Shown: positions 16,001 through 23,225, counted from the first letter of the stretch. The stretch: DNA of 35,648 nucleotides from an uncultured Acidobacteriota bacterium (GCA_903847975.1 CAINFC010000135.1:1-35648), one strand, 5' to 3'. Numbers and translations are program-made. Notes: a model not told the origin generated them from the letters alone.

Positions 16001-18069
16001 CCGGAAACCGCGGTGCATATGGAGACGGGGTGGAGATCATTGACGGGAATTTCCGTATCCTTTCCAGCCGGTTCGAGTCCAACGAGCGTTACGGGCTGCT
16101 GCTTTCCCGGTCCTCCTCGGTCGGGTCCGAGCCGATTGCCCATGTTTCCCAGACGACTTTCAAGGGGAACAAGTCGTATGCGCTTTACGGCAACCCGGTC
16201 TCGAGCCTGACCATGGAAGGCAGCACGCTGAAAGACAACGTCAAAGGCATGCGCCTGGCCGGCGCGTCGGCCGCTCTGCTCCGGAACAACGTGATCGTAC
16301 GCTCCACGGACACCCTGGCGGGCAACGGCCTGGAAGTCGCCGGAACCAGCAAGGTGCAGCTGATCAACAATACGATTTACAGGAATGCCGGCCTGGGAAT
16401 CGTTCTTTTGACGGGGCCGACCCTGTCCGTGCGGAACTGCATCCTCAGCGGGAACCGGCTCGGCGATATCCAGGGGCTCACCGTGAGCCACATCGAGTAC
16501 TCTCTCGTCGGCGACCGCCTGCTGGGGGGAAGCAACATTACCGGAGACCCCCTGCTTCTGAATCCCGATGCCGACGTGTTCGACCCGGCCTCCGGTTCTC
16601 CGGCCATCAACGCCGGGAGCAATGAGGCCGCCAATCTGCCTTTTCTGGATTTTTATCAAAAACTTCGGATCGCCGGCCCGCCGGAGGGCAGCGATGGCCG
16701 GGTGGACATGGGAGCCGTGGAATCGAACTCCAGCTACTCCCTGGTTTTTCCCATGATGGCCAACGGCACGCAGGCGGCACTGGGAGGGGACTACGCCACC
16801 GGGTTTGCCCTGCTTAACGCCGGTACCAGTTCCACAGAAGCCAGCCTGGCAGCCTTCAGTTCTGCCGGCAGCGTGCTGGCGAGCCGGAGCAATCCGGCAC
16901 GGCAGAGCCTGGCGGCCGGAGCCCAGCTCCCGACGCTGGCCCCGCAGGTTTTCGGTTTTGACGATACGCAGCCGAATCTCGGCGGAGTTCTGGTGAGCTC
17001 GGCGCAGCGCCTGGCCGGGTTTTTCCTGCTCTTCGACTCTCAGTTCCGGCGGTTCGCCGAAGGAGTCAACGTTTCTTCGGATACGGCTACCGACCTGATT
17101 TTCATGCGGCATGAAAAAGATGCCTCCGGGAGGGCGATCTACTGCCTGTTTAATCCGGGTCCCAATGCAGCCAATATTCAGGCTGGTCTGCTGGGGCCCG
17201 CCGGCACGCTGATGGAGACGGCCCGGACCGTGGTTATTGCTCCCAAAGGGCAGCTTCTCCTGGAATTCGATACCGTCGGTTCCTCGGGTTACGTGCGGGT
17301 GCTTTCCGACCGGCCGATTGCCGGACTGGAGCTGATCGGCAACAGCAGCGAGCTGTCGCTGCTACCGGGGGTGACTCCCGGTCCGGAAGCCCTGCTGCTG
17401 ATTCCTCACATCGCCTTCCACCAGGGCTTTGAGACCACGATCGGACTGGTCAATTCCAAGTCCAGTATCACCACCGTTCTGCTGACGGCCTTTACGGACA
17501 GCGGCCGGATCCTGGGTACTCCGGCGACCGTGACGGTTGCGGCGAACGGCCAGGTGCTGAAGAGCGCCGCCGATCTGTTCGGTTTGGGGACGGAGACGGG
17601 GCTTACCACCGGTTATGTTGTTGCGGAATGCGGCCAGGAGGGTATTCTTGGATTCACCCAGTTCCGGTACAACGACGGCACGCGCCAATCCTCGGCTGCC
17701 GTTTCCACCGAAACGGTGCCGAAGAAACATCTGGTCTTCTCTCATGTCGCGCACCAGGTTCCTTCCGGATCGGGGGTCCATTACCAGACCGGGATCGCGC
17801 TGGTGAATCCTTTCGGCGCTCCTGTCGCTTACACTCTGAAGGCCTACGATGCGGCCGGCGTTCTCCTGGCGGAAAAAACAGAAAAGCTGAATCCCCGTCA
17901 GAAGGTCGCCCGGATCCTCAGCCATCCGACGCCCGGAGTCGGCTTCTTTACCAGGAGTCTGACGATGGCGGGAGGGCATGTGGAAGTCTGGACCGATTAC
18001 GGGCTGCTGGGATTTGAACTCTTTTTCACGGAGGATTTCTCCCAGCTGGCCAGCGTACCCGCCCAGTAG
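13030..18069 (+). CDS. Secreted S8 subtilase with PA domain, beta-helix region and four C-terminal modules
   Basis: 1679 residues. Signal peptide about 1-36 (core GPILIIVLLVLAARLPV). Propeptide-like region about 55-175, ending before the catalytic domain. The catalytic triad is intact: Asp202 in KIGIIDTGIDI, His260 in DEDGHGTFVAG, Ser599 in NQGTSFSSPMVAG. A protease-associated (PA) domain of about residues 427-520 (QRGGVGTACTFAVKVNNAD, GTRIPALMISNRDG) is inserted between His and Ser, as in lactocepin-like and plant subtilases. Residues about 670-770 look like a beta-sandwich; about 778-1210 is a right-handed parallel beta-helix (IEIADSATYPGG, repeated N-x-I/L-x-x-N-x-G rungs, NNTIYRNAGLGIVLL). 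Four copies of a module shared with neighbours begin near 1238, 1357, 1456 and 1567. Likely an extracellular or surface protease; targets unknown. Confidence 0.93.
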   Translation: MRGFRRFLSVFPGPILIIVLLVLAARLPVPGVHGDDSGEGAPMPLSRLQKMVLPGSQDLQLIVQLAEPSVTEWMRAGESLSGTSRLEFSGGSAGMGLQSSQALSYRGQIEAAQQILAEKVAVLPGARMEGSLTTVMNALMVRIPPEQYNSLRSLPGIKKVYFSRLHKRLLDTSAELVNAQGLWSKAGGSSVAGRGVKIGIIDTGIDITNPMFIDNSLTVPSGYPKGESAYTNRKVIVARNYMHLLSRSQAIRTAVDEDGHGTFVAGVAAGRQVAAPMATISGMAPGAFLGSYKVFGTPGINDYTTTNAVLAAIEAAVADGMDIVNMSLGSLDYLLPSEDPEIAAVDNAVQAGVLFVLAAGNEGSATQTIGSPATAANAIAVGSVSNSRIFASQIHVTAPLPVPAALADMAYAVGSGPQFTQNQSAAAVIDVQALDGNGYGCEALPSGSLTGKIAFLQRGGVGTACTFAVKVNNADAAGAISVIVFNNLAADGIIQMGGLSGTRIPALMISNRDGLALKSYIALYPGTTLVAIDSSSVLKSTLATGRMISSFSSVGPTADFRLKPDLVAVGENVYSATQSVSPSGYMYDSSKFLLNQGTSFSSPMVAGAAAGLKQLYPSLNAFGIKSMLVQTASRNLTGDGVNPASVLQGGSGLLDMGSASAAGIVCDPVSLNFGVQSYSGHLTLSRTFTIKNISSTADRYSLSFELLNPGPRIAADQDSIGPVSPSASADIRITLDADAPLSGGFQGFVVLRAASGPPVYRIPFWAGLYAANPDRILTVSQTASGADSYKSLASAVLAAQPGNIIEIADSATYPGGLTIATNREGLPLHGLTIRAAAGQTPTIDGTGLTSQPGILIMGLRNVLLQGLKISGGWIGVYLEHTSSVSPLSATIDHCTITGTTEGTGPVGVEIDGGGTLEITQSVISGSRGSGIVIGAGTYFTLSDSTVDANGNVGIDADSSNLRILNSTVRGSAGPGIYATYCVGTVSESLFSGNRGAYGDGVEIIDGNFRILSSRFESNERYGLLLSRSSSVGSEPIAHVSQTTFKGNKSYALYGNPVSSLTMEGSTLKDNVKGMRLAGASAALLRNNVIVRSTDTLAGNGLEVAGTSKVQLINNTIYRNAGLGIVLLTGPTLSVRNCILSGNRLGDIQGLTVSHIEYSLVGDRLLGGSNITGDPLLLNPDADVFDPASGSPAINAGSNEAANLPFLDFYQKLRIAGPPEGSDGRVDMGAVESNSSYSLVFPMMANGTQAALGGDYATGFALLNAGTSSTEASLAAFSSAGSVLASRSNPARQSLAAGAQLPTLAPQVFGFDDTQPNLGGVLVSSAQRLAGFFLLFDSQFRRFAEGVNVSSDTATDLIFMRHEKDASGRAIYCLFNPGPNAANIQAGLLGPAGTLMETARTVVIAPKGQLLLEFDTVGSSGYVRVLSDRPIAGLELIGNSSELSLLPGVTPGPEALLLIPHIAFHQGFETTIGLVNSKSSITTVLLTAFTDSGRILGTPATVTVAANGQVLKSAADLFGLGTETGLTTGYVVAECGQEGILGFTQFRYNDGTRQSSAAVSTETVPKKHLVFSHVAHQVPSGSGVHYQTGIALVNPFGAPVAYTLKAYDAAGVLLAEKTEKLNPRQKVARILSHPTPGVGFFTRSLTMAGGHVEVWTDYGLLGFELFFTEDFSQLASVPAQ

Positions 18070-18100
18070 GGAGCGCAGGGCTTTCGCAAGAATTCCGGGC

Positions 18101-18141
18101 TTGTTGCGAAGCCATCAAAACAGATGACCCGGCAGAAAGTC
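18101..18141. repeat. GACTTTTT-family palindrome with AAAACA loop
   Basis: TTGCGAAGCCATC, loop AAAACA, then GATGACCCGGCAGAAAGTC: the two halves are imperfect reverse complements. It lies about 30 bp after the subtilase stop and may contribute to termination. Confidence 0.65.
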
Positions 18142-18258
18142 CCACATCTTCGAATTTCCGTTGGGGATTGCCCTGAAAGGGCTTCGTAACCCTACCCGGG
18201 GTAGCGCCTATACGGTGCAACCCCGGGCTGTGATTCGGAACCCCTTTCGGGGTTCCAG
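18122..18258 (-). repeat. GC-rich interspersed repeat block, copy 2 (inverted relative to copy 1)
   Basis: Reading the minus strand gives, in the same order as 171-430, GGGGTTCCGAATCACAGCC, a CTACCCCGGGTAG palindrome, a TTACGAAGCCC stretch, CCCCAACGGAAATTCGAAGA and a GACTTTCTGCCGGGTCATC half-palindrome. It is shorter than copy 1, which has an extra internal segment around 234-320. Confidence 0.65.
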
Positions 18259-18301
18259 ACTTTTTATCGATTCATCAAAACAGATAGTCTCGTAAAAAGT
18301 C
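18258..18301. repeat. GACTTTTT-family palindrome, best-preserved copy
   Basis: 44 bp: GACTTTTTATCGATTCATC, AAAACA, GATAGTCTCGTAAAAAGTC. The outer 8 bp pair perfectly (GACTTTTT/AAAAAGTC) and the ATC/GAT next to the loop also pair; some middle positions mismatch. The AAAACA loop is shared with the copy at 18101. Confidence 0.75.
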
Positions 18302-18421
18302 TTCTTCGCTCAGTACAAGCTTCAGCTTGCGTAGCACAAGCGAAATTCTGCTTGCAGCGCGCAGCCTGAAGGCTGAACTCAAAACGGCTTTGGTTTGTAA
18401 GTTTGTTTTCGGGTGTTTCTC

Positions 18422-18465
18422 GGCTTTTTGCGAAGCCATCCAAACAGATCGCCTCGCAGAATTTC
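18422..18465. repeat. GACTTTTT-family palindrome, third clustered copy
   Basis: GGCTTTTTGCGAAGCCATC, then CAAACA, then GATCGCCTCGCAGAATTTC. Inner pairing GCGA-G-C-ATC with GAT-G-C-TCGC is kept; the outer arm has drifted. Confidence 0.65.
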
Positions 18466-18471
18466 ATACTT

Positions 18472-18507
18472 TGTTAAAATGTTAAGTCGATGTTAAAAAG
18501 GTGTTAA
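18472..18507 (+). promoter_or_regulatory. Four TGTTAA direct repeats, possible regulator-binding array
   Basis: TGTTAA begins at 18472, 18480, 18491 and 18502. The last three are 11 bp apart, about one helical turn, the spacing used by OmpR/PhoB-type response regulators. The array precedes a CATAAT hexamer (18553-18558) by roughly 50 bp and the small exported-protein gene by about 85 bp. Role as an activator site is inference; the region is AT-rich, so chance occurrence is possible. Confidence 0.4.
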
Positions 18508-18552
18508 CAAATTTTTTACATCACGATTACCCTGGTTTTATCTAAACTCTAC

Positions 18553-18558
18553 GCATAA
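18553..18558 (+). promoter_or_regulatory. Candidate -10 for the small exported protein / matrixin-like operon
   Basis: CATAAT matches five of six -10 bases; the corresponding -35 (near 18530) is poor, as expected for an activator-dependent promoter. The predicted leader is about 25 bases, with AAGGA before the ATG at 18591. Confidence 0.25.
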
Positions 18559-18590
18559 TTTCATATTGATTTGGATGAAGGAATTGGAAA

Positions 18591-19106
18591 ATGACAAGAA
18601 GCAGAGCTGTATTCATACTGGTTTTTCTGGCAGCCACGGCCGGACGTCCCCTGCAGGCGGCTACCATGTATCGTCTGACTTTGGAGGACCTGGTAGTCAA
18701 AGCCGACCGCATTGTGATCGGCCGCGTGATCGAATCACAGACTTTTCGCAGCAAAGAGCGAAATCTGATTCTTACCCGGCATAAAGTGGTGATCCAGGAA
18801 AGCCTGAAAGGCCCCTCCGCAGCCTCAGTGGAAGTGACGACCATCGGAGGGCAGATGGGAGAAACCGTGCTTCAGGTTTCGGGCATGCCGGCTCTGAATG
18901 TCGGGGAGGATCTTCTGCTGTTTCTCAAGCCTTCCGGCGAATACATGTCGGTTCTGGGGTGGCAGCAGGGGAAGTACTCCATCCGAAACGGCGAGGTTTC
19001 CAATACAATGGCCGGTCTGTCGTTCTCGGACGGCCTTCCTGGAAAGACGGTACGAATGTCCATCGAAGCCTTCAAAAGACAAATCCTGGAGCGGTTGGGA
19101 AAGTAA
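18591..19106 (+). CDS. Small exported protein of unknown function, partner of the matrixin-like gene
   Basis: 171 residues. Signal peptide MTRSRAVFILVFLAATAG, likely cleaved around PLQAATM. The mature part reads as a compact beta-rich domain: YRLTLEDLVVKADRIVIGRV, then HKVVIQESLKGP, VEVTTIGGQMGETVLQVSGM, NVGEDLLLFLKPSGEYMSVL, GWQQGKYSIRNGEV. I do not recognise a named family with certainty; in my general knowledge, similar proteins occur beside secreted matrixin-like proteins in related bacteria. The start is supported by AAGGA eight bases upstream. Its stop is three bases before the ATG of the 1280-residue protein, so the two are surely co-translated or coupled. It could be a chaperone, inhibitor or subunit for that partner (inference). 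Confidence 0.8.
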   Translation: MTRSRAVFILVFLAATAGRPLQAATMYRLTLEDLVVKADRIVIGRVIESQTFRSKERNLILTRHKVVIQESLKGPSAASVEVTTIGGQMGETVLQVSGMPALNVGEDLLLFLKPSGEYMSVLGWQQGKYSIRNGEVSNTMAGLSFSDGLPGKTVRMSIEAFKRQILERLGK

Positions 19107-19109
19107 GCC

Positions 19110-22100
19110 ATGAAAAAAGCAGCCTGTATTTTTATGTCGGTGCTTTCCTGCTTTGTCATGGAAGCGATGTCCTATACCCGCATGGTTTCCTTTTCCGGTG
19201 AGCCGGCGCTTTGGAGTCAGAAAAATATTCCCTACTGGATTCATGCCGCCGGATCTTCCCAGATCGCCAACGGCAGCGAATTCGCCGCCGCCCATGCTGC
19301 ATTCCGGACCTGGCAGAATGTGGCCACGGCAGACGTTTCCTTCCAGTACATGGGGACCACGCCCATACGCACGGTCGGCCAGGACGGAATCAACCTGGTG
19401 ACTTTTGCCGATGACACCATCCTTATGGGATCGGAAGTTGTTGCGGCGACATTCCTGTATTTTCAAAAGGACAGCGTGGGAACGGTCATCGAGGAGGCCG
19501 ATATTGCCCTGAACCCCTCCGTCCTCTGGTCTGCCAGCGCGGAACCAGACCGCTGGGATATGCAAGGCGTGATTACACACAATGTTGGCCATTTTATAGG
19601 CCTCGGGGAGTCGCCGCTGCTCTCCTCGGTCATGATGCCGTACGGCGCGCCGGCCCAGCTCTTACAGCGAGTTCTCAAGTACGACGATATCGCCGGGGTC
19701 ACGGAGAGCTATCCCGAAGCGGCGGCCATTTCCGCGCTGGGAGCCATATCCGGCCGCATTCTCCGCGAATCCCTGCCGGTTTTCGGCGCCCACGTGGTCG
19801 CCCTCGATGAAAACGGAACCCCCGTTCTTTCGGGGATTTCCAGCTCCGACGGCTCCTACCGCCTATCTCTGCTGCCGGCCGGCAGTTATCGCCTTTACGC
19901 GGAGCCGCTGGATGACCCGGTTTCGGAACAGAATATTGGAGGGGCCCCCGGGTCCTATTATTACCACCTGAATACTTCCTTCGGCACAACGTTCCTGGGG
20001 GATGGATTCGATATCAATCAGGCTCCAGCGGTCAAGCTCAACCCCGGGCAGACCGTGGACGGAAAAGATATTCGTACCGCACCGGCTACCACCTTGAATG
20101 TAACGGAGCCGGGCGGCACGCCGGCTCGCTTCTTGCCGGGCCAGCAGACCTGGCTGACCATCGGCGGTGCCGATTTCACGAATGATGCCATTTTTGCAGC
20201 CAGCTCGCCGGGCATTAGCCTGGCTCTGGGCAAAATCGGAGGGAGCATCGGGCCGTATGCGCCCATGAGCGCCGATTTGCGTGTGACGGTTTCCCCAAGC
20301 GTGGCGCCCGGGCCCAAAAGCCTGATTGCCTGGGGTAATTACGGAATCAGCATTCTGAGCGGCGGACTGGTGGTCACTCTGCCGCCGCCGTCGAATATCA
20401 AAGTTTCCACAGCAGCGGGCCCGGCCGCCGGAGGAACCGCGGTGACCATTACCGGCCAGGACTTCCGGAGCGGCGTTCAGGTCTTCTTCGGTGGCCTGCC
20501 TGCCGCCAGCGTGCAGTTCGTCAATTCCAATACCATCCAGGCGAATGCCCCTGCCGGCAACCCGGGGAGTGTGAACCTGGTGGTGGTGAATGCCGACGGC
20601 ACCTGGGGGGTTCTGGCGAATGCCTTCACCTATCAGAGCCAGGCGCTGCGCGTTCTCAGCCTTTCCGCTACGAGCGGCCCGCCCACCACGGTGCTGACCA
20701 TTCAGGGCGAGGGATTTGATGCCCAGATGCGGAATCTGCAGGTCTTCTTCGGATCCGCATCGGCCAGGATCCTGAGCGCTTCCACCAGCCGGATCGAGGC
20801 GATCGTGCCCTACGGCGCTTCCAGCGGCCCGGTCCGCGTGGTGGTTTCCGGGCAGTCGGCGGCAGGGCCAAACTTTACGGTGGTTCCCCTGGGATCCAGC
20901 AGCAATCACGCACCGGATATTCCCCAGTTCATCGATGCCACCATCGGTGCGATGGTGCCGATGAACAACATCAACGATGCCGTCTCCCTTGTGGAACTGC
21001 CTTTTACGTTCAGCCTGTTCCGGGACATCTATCCTGCCGGCAGCAAGATTGCCATTTGCACCAACGGCTGGATCAGCCTCGATGCTATCACCAGCCCGGA
21101 GAGCCGCAACGGGCCTCTGCCGGGTAAAACAGTCCAGCGACCGGATGGGAGTACCGGCCTGATTCCCACCGGCCTGATCGCCCCCTTCTTCAGCGACCTT
21201 TACGTGCGCACCGGCCTGTTTGTAGAGGTCGGCCGCAAAATAACCACGCGGACCGTCGGTACGGCACCCAACCGTCAGTTTGTGATCGAATGGTCGGATA
21301 TGGGCATCCTGGACGAAAACCAAAAGGACACCGGCGCCCGGGTGACCTTCGAGGTGGTTCTTTACGAGGGCAGCCAGGATATCCAGTTCATCTATTCCAC
21401 GCTGTCCGGCCTGCTTTCGGACGGCTCCACCGCCACCATCGGAATTCAGGACTCCTCCGCGTTGCAGGCCATCCAGAGCGGATTCAACCAGAATGTGCTC
21501 TCGGGAGTTTTTTCTCTGACCTACCACTTCGAAAACGGCAGCTACACCACCACTTCCAGTGTTACGGCGCGGCCCTTTTCCTTTCCTGACCAGGGTGGGT
21601 TTGCATTTTCCGCCGCCAGTTCGGGGAACGACGCGGTTCCCGGGTATGCTTTCATTTCTCCCAATTCGGGAAAGGACACCCCGACGGGGACGGCCGTGAT
21701 CGGCTTCTCCTCCCCGGACGGCAGCCTTCTTTCCGAAGTTTCCGTTCCCGCCTCCACTCTGGTGACCGGCGGCCGGGTTTATTTTGAAGCCAATGACCGG
21801 ATCCGCTCGGGGATCGCCCTGGCCAATCCCAACAACCAGATAGCGCTGGTCTCTTTTTACTTTACCGATTCCGCCGGCAATAATTACGGATGGGGAAACC
21901 TGCAGATCCCTGCCAACGGGCAGATTGCGGGCTTCCTGGACGAAACGCCCTTTACCGGAATCCGCAACTCCCAGGGTACGATGACCTTTGCGGCTAAAGT
22001 GTCCATTTCGGCCATCGGCCTTCGCGGGGTGACCAACGAGCGCGGCGAGTTCCTGATGACCTCTCTGCCGATTACGCCTCTCGCGGCAAACTCCACGGAT

Positions 22101-22952
22101 ACCGAAGTTCTGCTGCCCCGGGCGGCCAATGGCGGCGGGTGGAGCACGGATGTGCTTCTGGTGAATCCGACGGATGCCGCCATCACGGGAAAGATCAGCT
22201 TCACCGCCTCCGAGGGGGGCGCCTGGAATGTTACCGCCAACGGAGAGACCGGCAGCAGCTTCTCCTACGCGCTGGCACAGCGCAGCTCCTACCGGCTGGC
22301 CGTTTCCAGCAGCCAGGGTTCCAGACAATCCGGCTGGGTAACCGTCACGCGGGACACCGACAACACCCTGCCGGCCGCCGTGGCGGTTGTCTCCTCCAGC
22401 AAGAACGGAGTGACCACGAATCAGACCGCGGTGTCCTCGGCCACCGGAACGATATTCCGTTCCCTGGTCGAAGCCCAGGGCGCGGCCGGAACCGCCGGTT
22501 CCGTGCGGTCCGGCCTGGTGCTCATGAACTCCTCCACCGAGGCCTCGGAGATTTATTGCGAGCTCCGTGATTTCGACGGAAACTACCTCGGGCTTTATGC
22601 CGGATTCACACTCTCCGCGGCCAGCCAGAGGGAGGTTTACCTCACGGAATTGTTCCCCGCACTCACGCTGCCCTTCCAGGGAGTTTTGCGAGTCACTTCC
22701 TCCGGCTCCATCAAGGTGGCCGGAATCCGGGAAAAGGTCAATCAGCGCCGGGATGCGCTTTACGCTTCCATGGCGGTCAGCGAGGAAACGACGGCGGCCA
22801 GCGCGGAGCCGCGGTTCTTCCCGCACCTGGTTCATGGCGGGGGGTATTCCGTGCAGTTCACCCTTTTCAGCGGAATCACCGAACAGGCCACGAACGGGAA
22901 CCTGCTGTTCTATAACCAGAAGGGGTCGCCGCTGCCTTTGCCGGTCAAATAA
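19110..22952 (+). CDS. Large secreted matrixin-like protein with degenerate zinc motif, IPT/TIG domains and C-terminal modules
   Basis: 1280 residues. Signal peptide about 1-21. Residues about 25-200 resemble a matrixin (metzincin) domain: WSQKNIPYWIHAAG, AFRTWQNVATADVSFQYMG, DIALNPSVLW, then ITHNVGHFIGLGES and SSVMMPYG as Met-turn. The family motif is HExGHxxGxxH; here His157 and His161 remain, but the catalytic Glu is Asn158 and the third His is Glu167, so proteolysis is doubtful. A carboxypeptidase-regulatory-like domain follows (about 208-270; SGRILRESLPVFGAHVVALD), then two IPT/TIG domains (about 427-510 and 516-595), then a NIDO-like beta-sandwich region (about 604-815; KIAICTNGWISLDAI). 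Shared modules start near 845, 999, 1116 and 1235, the last containing FFPHLVHGGGYSVQFTLFSG. Probably a surface or extracellular binding protein derived from a protease. Confidence 0.88.
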   Translation: MKKAACIFMSVLSCFVMEAMSYTRMVSFSGEPALWSQKNIPYWIHAAGSSQIANGSEFAAAHAAFRTWQNVATADVSFQYMGTTPIRTVGQDGINLVTFADDTILMGSEVVAATFLYFQKDSVGTVIEEADIALNPSVLWSASAEPDRWDMQGVITHNVGHFIGLGESPLLSSVMMPYGAPAQLLQRVLKYDDIAGVTESYPEAAAISALGAISGRILRESLPVFGAHVVALDENGTPVLSGISSSDGSYRLSLLPAGSYRLYAEPLDDPVSEQNIGGAPGSYYYHLNTSFGTTFLGDGFDINQAPAVKLNPGQTVDGKDIRTAPATTLNVTEPGGTPARFLPGQQTWLTIGGADFTNDAIFAASSPGISLALGKIGGSIGPYAPMSADLRVTVSPSVAPGPKSLIAWGNYGISILSGGLVVTLPPPSNIKVSTAAGPAAGGTAVTITGQDFRSGVQVFFGGLPAASVQFVNSNTIQANAPAGNPGSVNLVVVNADGTWGVLANAFTYQSQALRVLSLSATSGPPTTVLTIQGEGFDAQMRNLQVFFGSASARILSASTSRIEAIVPYGASSGPVRVVVSGQSAAGPNFTVVPLGSSSNHAPDIPQFIDATIGAMVPMNNINDAVSLVELPFTFSLFRDIYPAGSKIAICTNGWISLDAITSPESRNGPLPGKTVQRPDGSTGLIPTGLIAPFFSDLYVRTGLFVEVGRKITTRTVGTAPNRQFVIEWSDMGILDENQKDTGARVTFEVVLYEGSQDIQFIYSTLSGLLSDGSTATIGIQDSSALQAIQSGFNQNVLSGVFSLTYHFENGSYTTTSSVTARPFSFPDQGGFAFSAASSGNDAVPGYAFISPNSGKDTPTGTAVIGFSSPDGSLLSEVSVPASTLVTGGRVYFEANDRIRSGIALANPNNQIALVSFYFTDSAGNNYGWGNLQIPANGQIAGFLDETPFTGIRNSQGTMTFAAKVSISAIGLRGVTNERGEFLMTSLPITPLAANSTDTEVLLPRAANGGGWSTDVLLVNPTDAAITGKISFTASEGGAWNVTANGETGSSFSYALAQRSSYRLAVSSSQGSRQSGWVTVTRDTDNTLPAAVAVVSSSKNGVTTNQTAVSSATGTIFRSLVEAQGAAGTAGSVRSGLVLMNSSTEASEIYCELRDFDGNYLGLYAGFTLSAASQREVYLTELFPALTLPFQGVLRVTSSGSIKVAGIREKVNQRRDALYASMAVSEETTAASAEPRFFPHLVHGGGYSVQFTLFSGITEQATNGNLLFYNQKGSPLPLPVK

Positions 22953-23094
22953 GATGGCTTCGCAAAAAGAAAAACAGGAAGTCCGAATGCAGTAGCCTGA
23001 ATCCAGAATATAAAAGACATATTTTCAACAGTTTACCACTATTCTGAATTCTATCTTCTGGATTCTGAATTCCAAAACTTTTTGCGAAGCCATC
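22953..23094. repeat. 142-bp nested inverted-repeat element
   Basis: Perfect 17-bp inverted termini: GATGGCTTCGCAAAAAG (22953-22969) and CTTTTTGCGAAGCCATC (23078-23094). Inside, AATCCAGAAT near 23000 mirrors TTCTGGATT near 23055, and the right part has ATTCTGAATT repeats. It begins at the stop codon of the matrixin-like gene. The termini are half-copies of the GACTTTTT palindrome. The interior is AT-rich compared with its neighbours. It could be a MITE-like unit or two palindromes with an insert between; no target-site duplication was identified. Confidence 0.7.
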
Positions 23095-23225
23095 AAAGAA
23101 GAGGGTCGAGGTAACAAGTCCAACTCTCCTTCAGGGATACTATGACTGCTTTTTTCTTCCTGATCTTCCAGTGAAATGATTGGGTTCACAGGAAGACAGG
23201 AAGAGCGGGAAGAATAGCGAAAGGG
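23078..23225 (-). repeat. Composite intergenic repeat, copy 2
   Basis: On the minus strand 23225-23143 is the TC-rich hairpin (TTCTTCCCGCTCTTCCTG, then CTTCCTGTGAA, right arm ending GGAAGAAAAAAGCAGTCA), nearly matching 5-100. It is followed by GGAGAG and then GACTTGTTACCTCGACCCTC, TTCTTT, GATGGCTTCGCAAAAAG, the second hairpin. It overlaps the right terminus of the 142-bp element. The rest, 23226-23280, holds only a CTGTCGACAG palindrome (23227-23236). Confidence 0.7.

Larger units (their letters stand above)
18070..18590. other. Gene-free repeat-rich region upstream of the small exported protein
   Basis: About 520 bp with no convincing gene. It contains three GACTTTTT-family palindromes, the second copy of the GC-rich repeat block, then an AT-rich segment with four TGTTAA hexamers and a possible promoter. 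Each is listed separately. Confidence 0.7.

Noticed and set aside
15571-17112. 513-codon minus-strand ORF
   Set aside because: Antisense shadow of the subtilase's beta-helix and module region.
18070-18470. Spaced palindromes as a CRISPR array
   Set aside because: Repeats are imperfect hairpins with irregular spacing of about 120-160 bp, no uniform spacers and no cas genes.
19863-22835. 990-codon minus-strand ORF
   Set aside because: Antisense to the matrixin-like gene; low-complexity Gly/Arg-rich translation without domains.
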